Below, in pieces: positions 31,533 to 33,865 of a stretch of DNA of 33,865 nt. The notes under the pieces are model-generated. The model worked only from the letters and a program-made list of their open reading frames with translations. It was not told where the DNA came from and made no database searches. The stretch lies in the NCBI GenBank assembly GCA_902761665.1, contig CACWLA010000020.1, positions 1 through 33,865 on the forward strand, given 5' to 3'. The position numbers and the translations under genes are program-made. The DNA comes from an uncultured Lachnospiraceae bacterium. Lineage in GTDB: Bacteria > Bacillota > Clostridia > Lachnospirales > Lachnospiraceae. The stretch's first letter is position 1. Each line of letters begins with the position of its first letter.

Positions 31533-33002
31533 ATGATGGAAGACGCCATTACCAAACTGACGATACTGCATTCAAACGACATGCACGGAGACTTTCTGCC
31601 GAAGCTGCGCAGCAAGCATGAGGAGGGCGGCCTGGTCCGGCTTTCCGGATATATCAACAAGATCCGCAGGGAGAAGGCCAATACGCTTTACGTGGTGGCC
31701 GGAGACATGTTCCGCGGATCCATCATTGACCAGGAATACGAAGGGCTCTCCACGATCGATCTGATGAACAACCTGCGGCCGGACGTGGCGACGATCGGCA
31801 ACCATGAGGTGGACTACGGCCTTGCGCACCTGCTTTTCCTGGAAAAGTGCGCGCGCTTCCCGATCATCAACGCCGACCTTTACGTGACCATGAACAGCGC
31901 GAGGCTTTTCAAGCCTTATCTGAACGTGGAGATCGGCGGCCTGCGCATCCTTTTCATCGGGCTCCTCACGGAGGAAGTCCTCGCGTCTACAAAGCAGGAG
32001 AAGATCATCGGCTCCTTCATCGACATCAAACAGGCGGCGCGGGAGGTCGGCATCATCTGCGACAACTACCGGACCGTAAAGACCGACATGACGATCCTGC
32101 TCACCCACATCGGGCTGGAAAAGGACCGTGAGCTCGCGGCCGAACTTGACCCCGACTGGGGCGTCAACATGATCATCGGCGGCCACAGCCATACCTTCAT
32201 GGACGCGCCGGAGGTCGTGAACGGCATCCCGATCGTGCAGGCAGGGACCGGGACCGGCATTATCGGCCAGATCGACCTGCAGTACGACAGGGAGCAGAAA
32301 AAGATCCTGGATTTCCAGTGGAAATGCGTCCCGATCAACGAGCAGACGGCGCCAAGGGATCCCATCATGGAGGATCTGCTGAACAGCTACCGGACACAGA
32401 CCGACAAGAAATACAAGAGGGTCGTCACCCGCTGGGCGAGAAAACTGACGCACCCTTCCCGCGAGCAGGAGACCGAGATGGGCAACCTCTACGCGGACAC
32501 CATCCAGTGGGAGAGCAGCTTTGACATCATGATGATGGGCTCCGGCTCCATCCGCAAGAAGGAACTCGGCCCGGTGATCGAGTACCAGGACATGGTGGAA
32601 AATACGCCGTACGACGACGCACTGTGGATGGTCGAGGTGACCGGCGATCAGTTCCGGCGGATCGTGAAGCACCTGATGCGCGACGATGCCTGGAAGGGCG
32701 AGACCGAGTTCTACCAGTTCTCGAAAGGCGTGCACATCCGCTACAACCGGACGACGAAAGTCCTGGAGGAACTGACCTTTAACGGTGCGCCGGTCACGCC
32801 TGACATGAAACTGAAGATCGCACTGCAGAACTATCACTACAAGAACTTCGACGAATTCCTCGGCGTGCCGCTCGAAGAGGTCAAGGCCAACATGCGTCCG
32901 CGCGTGGTCGCGACTTCGGTCAACAACATCATTGAGGAATATTTCGCAACCAATGAAGGCCTGGATGCCCACGTCGAAGGCCGCATCGAACTGGTGGATT
33001 AG
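31533..33002 (+). CDS. Cytosolic metallophosphatase / 5'-nucleotidase-like protein
   Basis: 489 residues. The calcineurin-type metal sites are all present: D16 and H18 (SNDMHGD), D58 (VAGDMF), N90/H91 (GNHEVDYG), H192 (LLTHIG) and H218/H220 (GGHSHTF). The C-terminal part is the 5'-nucleotidase substrate domain. The family cleaves nucleotides, UDP-sugars or cyclic phosphates. Most relatives are secreted; this one has no signal peptide and appears cytosolic. AAGGGGG at 31524-31530 is 2 bases before the ATG at 31533 and 5 before the ATG at 31536, so the second Met may be the true start. It is probably cotranscribed with the flavoprotein 20 bases downstream. Confidence 0.92.
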   Translation: MMEDAITKLTILHSNDMHGDFLPKLRSKHEEGGLVRLSGYINKIRREKANTLYVVAGDMFRGSIIDQEYEGLSTIDLMNNLRPDVATIGNHEVDYGLAHLLFLEKCARFPIINADLYVTMNSARLFKPYLNVEIGGLRILFIGLLTEEVLASTKQEKIIGSFIDIKQAAREVGIICDNYRTVKTDMTILLTHIGLEKDRELAAELDPDWGVNMIIGGHSHTFMDAPEVVNGIPIVQAGTGTGIIGQIDLQYDREQKKILDFQWKCVPINEQTAPRDPIMEDLLNSYRTQTDKKYKRVVTRWARKLTHPSREQETEMGNLYADTIQWESSFDIMMMGSGSIRKKELGPVIEYQDMVENTPYDDALWMVEVTGDQFRRIVKHLMRDDAWKGETEFYQFSKGVHIRYNRTTKVLEELTFNGAPVTPDMKLKIALQNYHYKNFDEFLGVPLEEVKANMRPRVVATSVNNIIEEYFATNEGLDAHVEGRIELVD

Positions 33003-33022
33003 CATCTGGAAAGGAGACGGAG

Positions 33023-33865
33023 ATGTACGATGCCGTCATCATCGGGAGCGGGCCGGCGGGCCTGTCTGCCGCCATCAATCTGAAACTGCATGAGAAGGAC
33101 TTCCTCTGGTTCGGCTCGCGCGACTACAGCGACAAGGTGGAAAAGAGCGAAAAGATCGCCAACTATCCGGGCCTGGGACTCATCCCCGGCGCGGAACTGA
33201 ACGCGCGCTTTGACGCGCACGCAAAGGAAATGGGCCTCGAACCCGTGGATAAGAAGGTCACGAACGTGATGCCGGCGGACGGGTACCTCATGGTCCTGGC
33301 GGAAAACGAGGTATACGAGACGAAGACCCTCCTTCTTGCGACCGGCGTTCTCACGGCGAAGAGCTACGAAGGGGAAGACGAACTGCTCGGCCGGGGCGTC
33401 AGCTACTGCGCGACCTGCGACGGCTTCCTGTATAAGGGAAAGACGATCGCGGTCTTCTGCGGCGCACCGCGCTACGAGCATGAAGTGGAATACCTTGCGG
33501 GGATCGCGGAGAAAGTCTATCTTTCCGCCGGCTATCCGAACTGCGGCGTGGACCTGCCGAACGTGGAGAAGATCGCACCGGTGAGGGCGGTGCAGGGCGG
33601 CATGAAGATCGCTCAGATCGTGCTCCATGACGGGACGGAGATCCCCGTCGACGGGCTCTTCATCCTGCGGAATGCGGTCGCGCCCGGGACCCTGGTGCCC
33701 GGCCTTGCCACGGACGGTCCGCACATTGTCGTCGACCGGAAACAGGCGACGAACGTCCCCGGCGTCTATGCCGCGGGCGACTGCACCGGAAGACCCTACC
33801 AGATCGCGAAGGCCGTGGGCGAAGGCAACGTCGCCGCCCATGAGATGCTGGACTATATGGCAAAA
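33023..33865 (+). CDS. Thioredoxin reductase-like flavoprotein, 3' end beyond window
   Basis: The first 281 codons are open to the window edge, so the C-terminus is missing. It starts at an ATG with AAGGAG 6 bases upstream. Motifs are FAD site GSGPAG (8-13), LLLATG (104-108 region), redox pair C129-C132 in SYCATCDGF and FAD-closing VYAAGDC (248-254). This is the fold of bacterial thioredoxin reductase. The segment where GGGDSA and the HRRxxxR arm should be reads AVFCGAPRYEHEVEYLAG ... YLSAGYPN, so the two NADPH-binding motifs are not recognisable. That fits the ferredoxin-linked flavin thioredoxin reductases known in Clostridium, or another non-NADPH electron donor. Cotranscription with the metallophosphatase is likely. 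Confidence 0.9.
   Translation, partial: MYDAVIIGSGPAGLSAAINLKLHEKDFLWFGSRDYSDKVEKSEKIANYPGLGLIPGAELNARFDAHAKEMGLEPVDKKVTNVMPADGYLMVLAENEVYETKTLLLATGVLTAKSYEGEDELLGRGVSYCATCDGFLYKGKTIAVFCGAPRYEHEVEYLAGIAEKVYLSAGYPNCGVDLPNVEKIAPVRAVQGGMKIAQIVLHDGTEIPVDGLFILRNAVAPGTLVPGLATDGPHIVVDRKQATNVPGVYAAGDCTGRPYQIAKAVGEGNVAAHEMLDYMAK

Noticed and set aside
31572-33005. A 477-codon minus-strand frame opposite the metallophosphatase
   Set aside because: The plus-strand gene has every metal-ligand motif, while this frame has none and no ribosome site.

Overview
The window is about 34 kb of ordinary-looking, GC-rich chromosome from a Gram-positive anaerobe, most likely a member of the Clostridia and plausibly Lachnospiraceae-like. 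The evidence is the gene order guanylate-kinase-like / holB / ricT / trmN6-like / rsmI, many ferredoxin-type iron-sulfur oxidoreductases, Ser/Glu/Pro-linker lipoproteins, strong AGGAGG-type ribosome binding sites, textbook sigma-A promoters (several with exactly 17-base spacers) and the Firmicute-type 23S 3' end. The taxonomic placement is inference from gene content. No phage, insertion sequence, CRISPR array or attachment site was seen.

Layout. 1-512: 3' tail of a 23S rRNA gene, then tRNA-Asp, -Val, -Thr and -Tyr and a terminator, with no 5S rRNA between 23S and the tRNAs. 551-2359: an AEC-family transporter and an SDR dehydrogenase. 2475-5402 (-): a 975-residue flavoprotein with several iron-sulfur sites. 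5728-6363: a TRIC-type channel. 6438-8777 (-): a GH2 glycosidase, divergent from a small lipoprotein (8944-9516). 9590-9742: tRNA-fMet and tRNA-Phe behind a near-consensus promoter. 9867-13837: a tightly packed housekeeping operon with overlapping or nearly abutting genes. 13903-15042 (-): dxr, standing alone. 15293-16651: an SLC13/NhaD-ArsB permease. 16780-21629: two overlapping ABC genes, each with ATPase and FtsX-like permease fused. 21880-23232: gdhA. 23348-28849 (-): a five-gene operon in transcription order: lipoprotein tyrosine phosphatase, DUF523, alanyl-tRNA editing protein, Fe-S aldo/keto reductase, transglutaminase-like lipoprotein. 28974-31375 (-): an ABC ATPase and its permease. 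31533-33865: a cytosolic metallophosphatase/5'-nucleotidase, then a thioredoxin-reductase-like flavoprotein cut by the window end.

How the parts fit. The window mixes translation and replication housekeeping (tRNAs, holB, ricT, rsmI, AlaX), amino-acid and redox metabolism (gdhA, the large flavoprotein, the Fe-S aldo/keto reductase, the TrxR-like protein) and cell-surface functions (three lipoproteins, three ABC polypeptides with membrane domains). Convergent pairs are closed by strong bidirectional hairpin terminators. The points most worth a second look are: a secreted tyrosine phosphatase preceded by a domain resembling the C-terminal barrel of SAM hydroxide adenosyltransferases; a thioredoxin-reductase-like protein that keeps its CxxC but lacks recognisable NADPH-binding motifs; the 975-residue multi-cluster flavoprotein with a perfect palindrome in its leader; and an inverted repeat at the predicted start of the fMet/Phe tRNA transcript.
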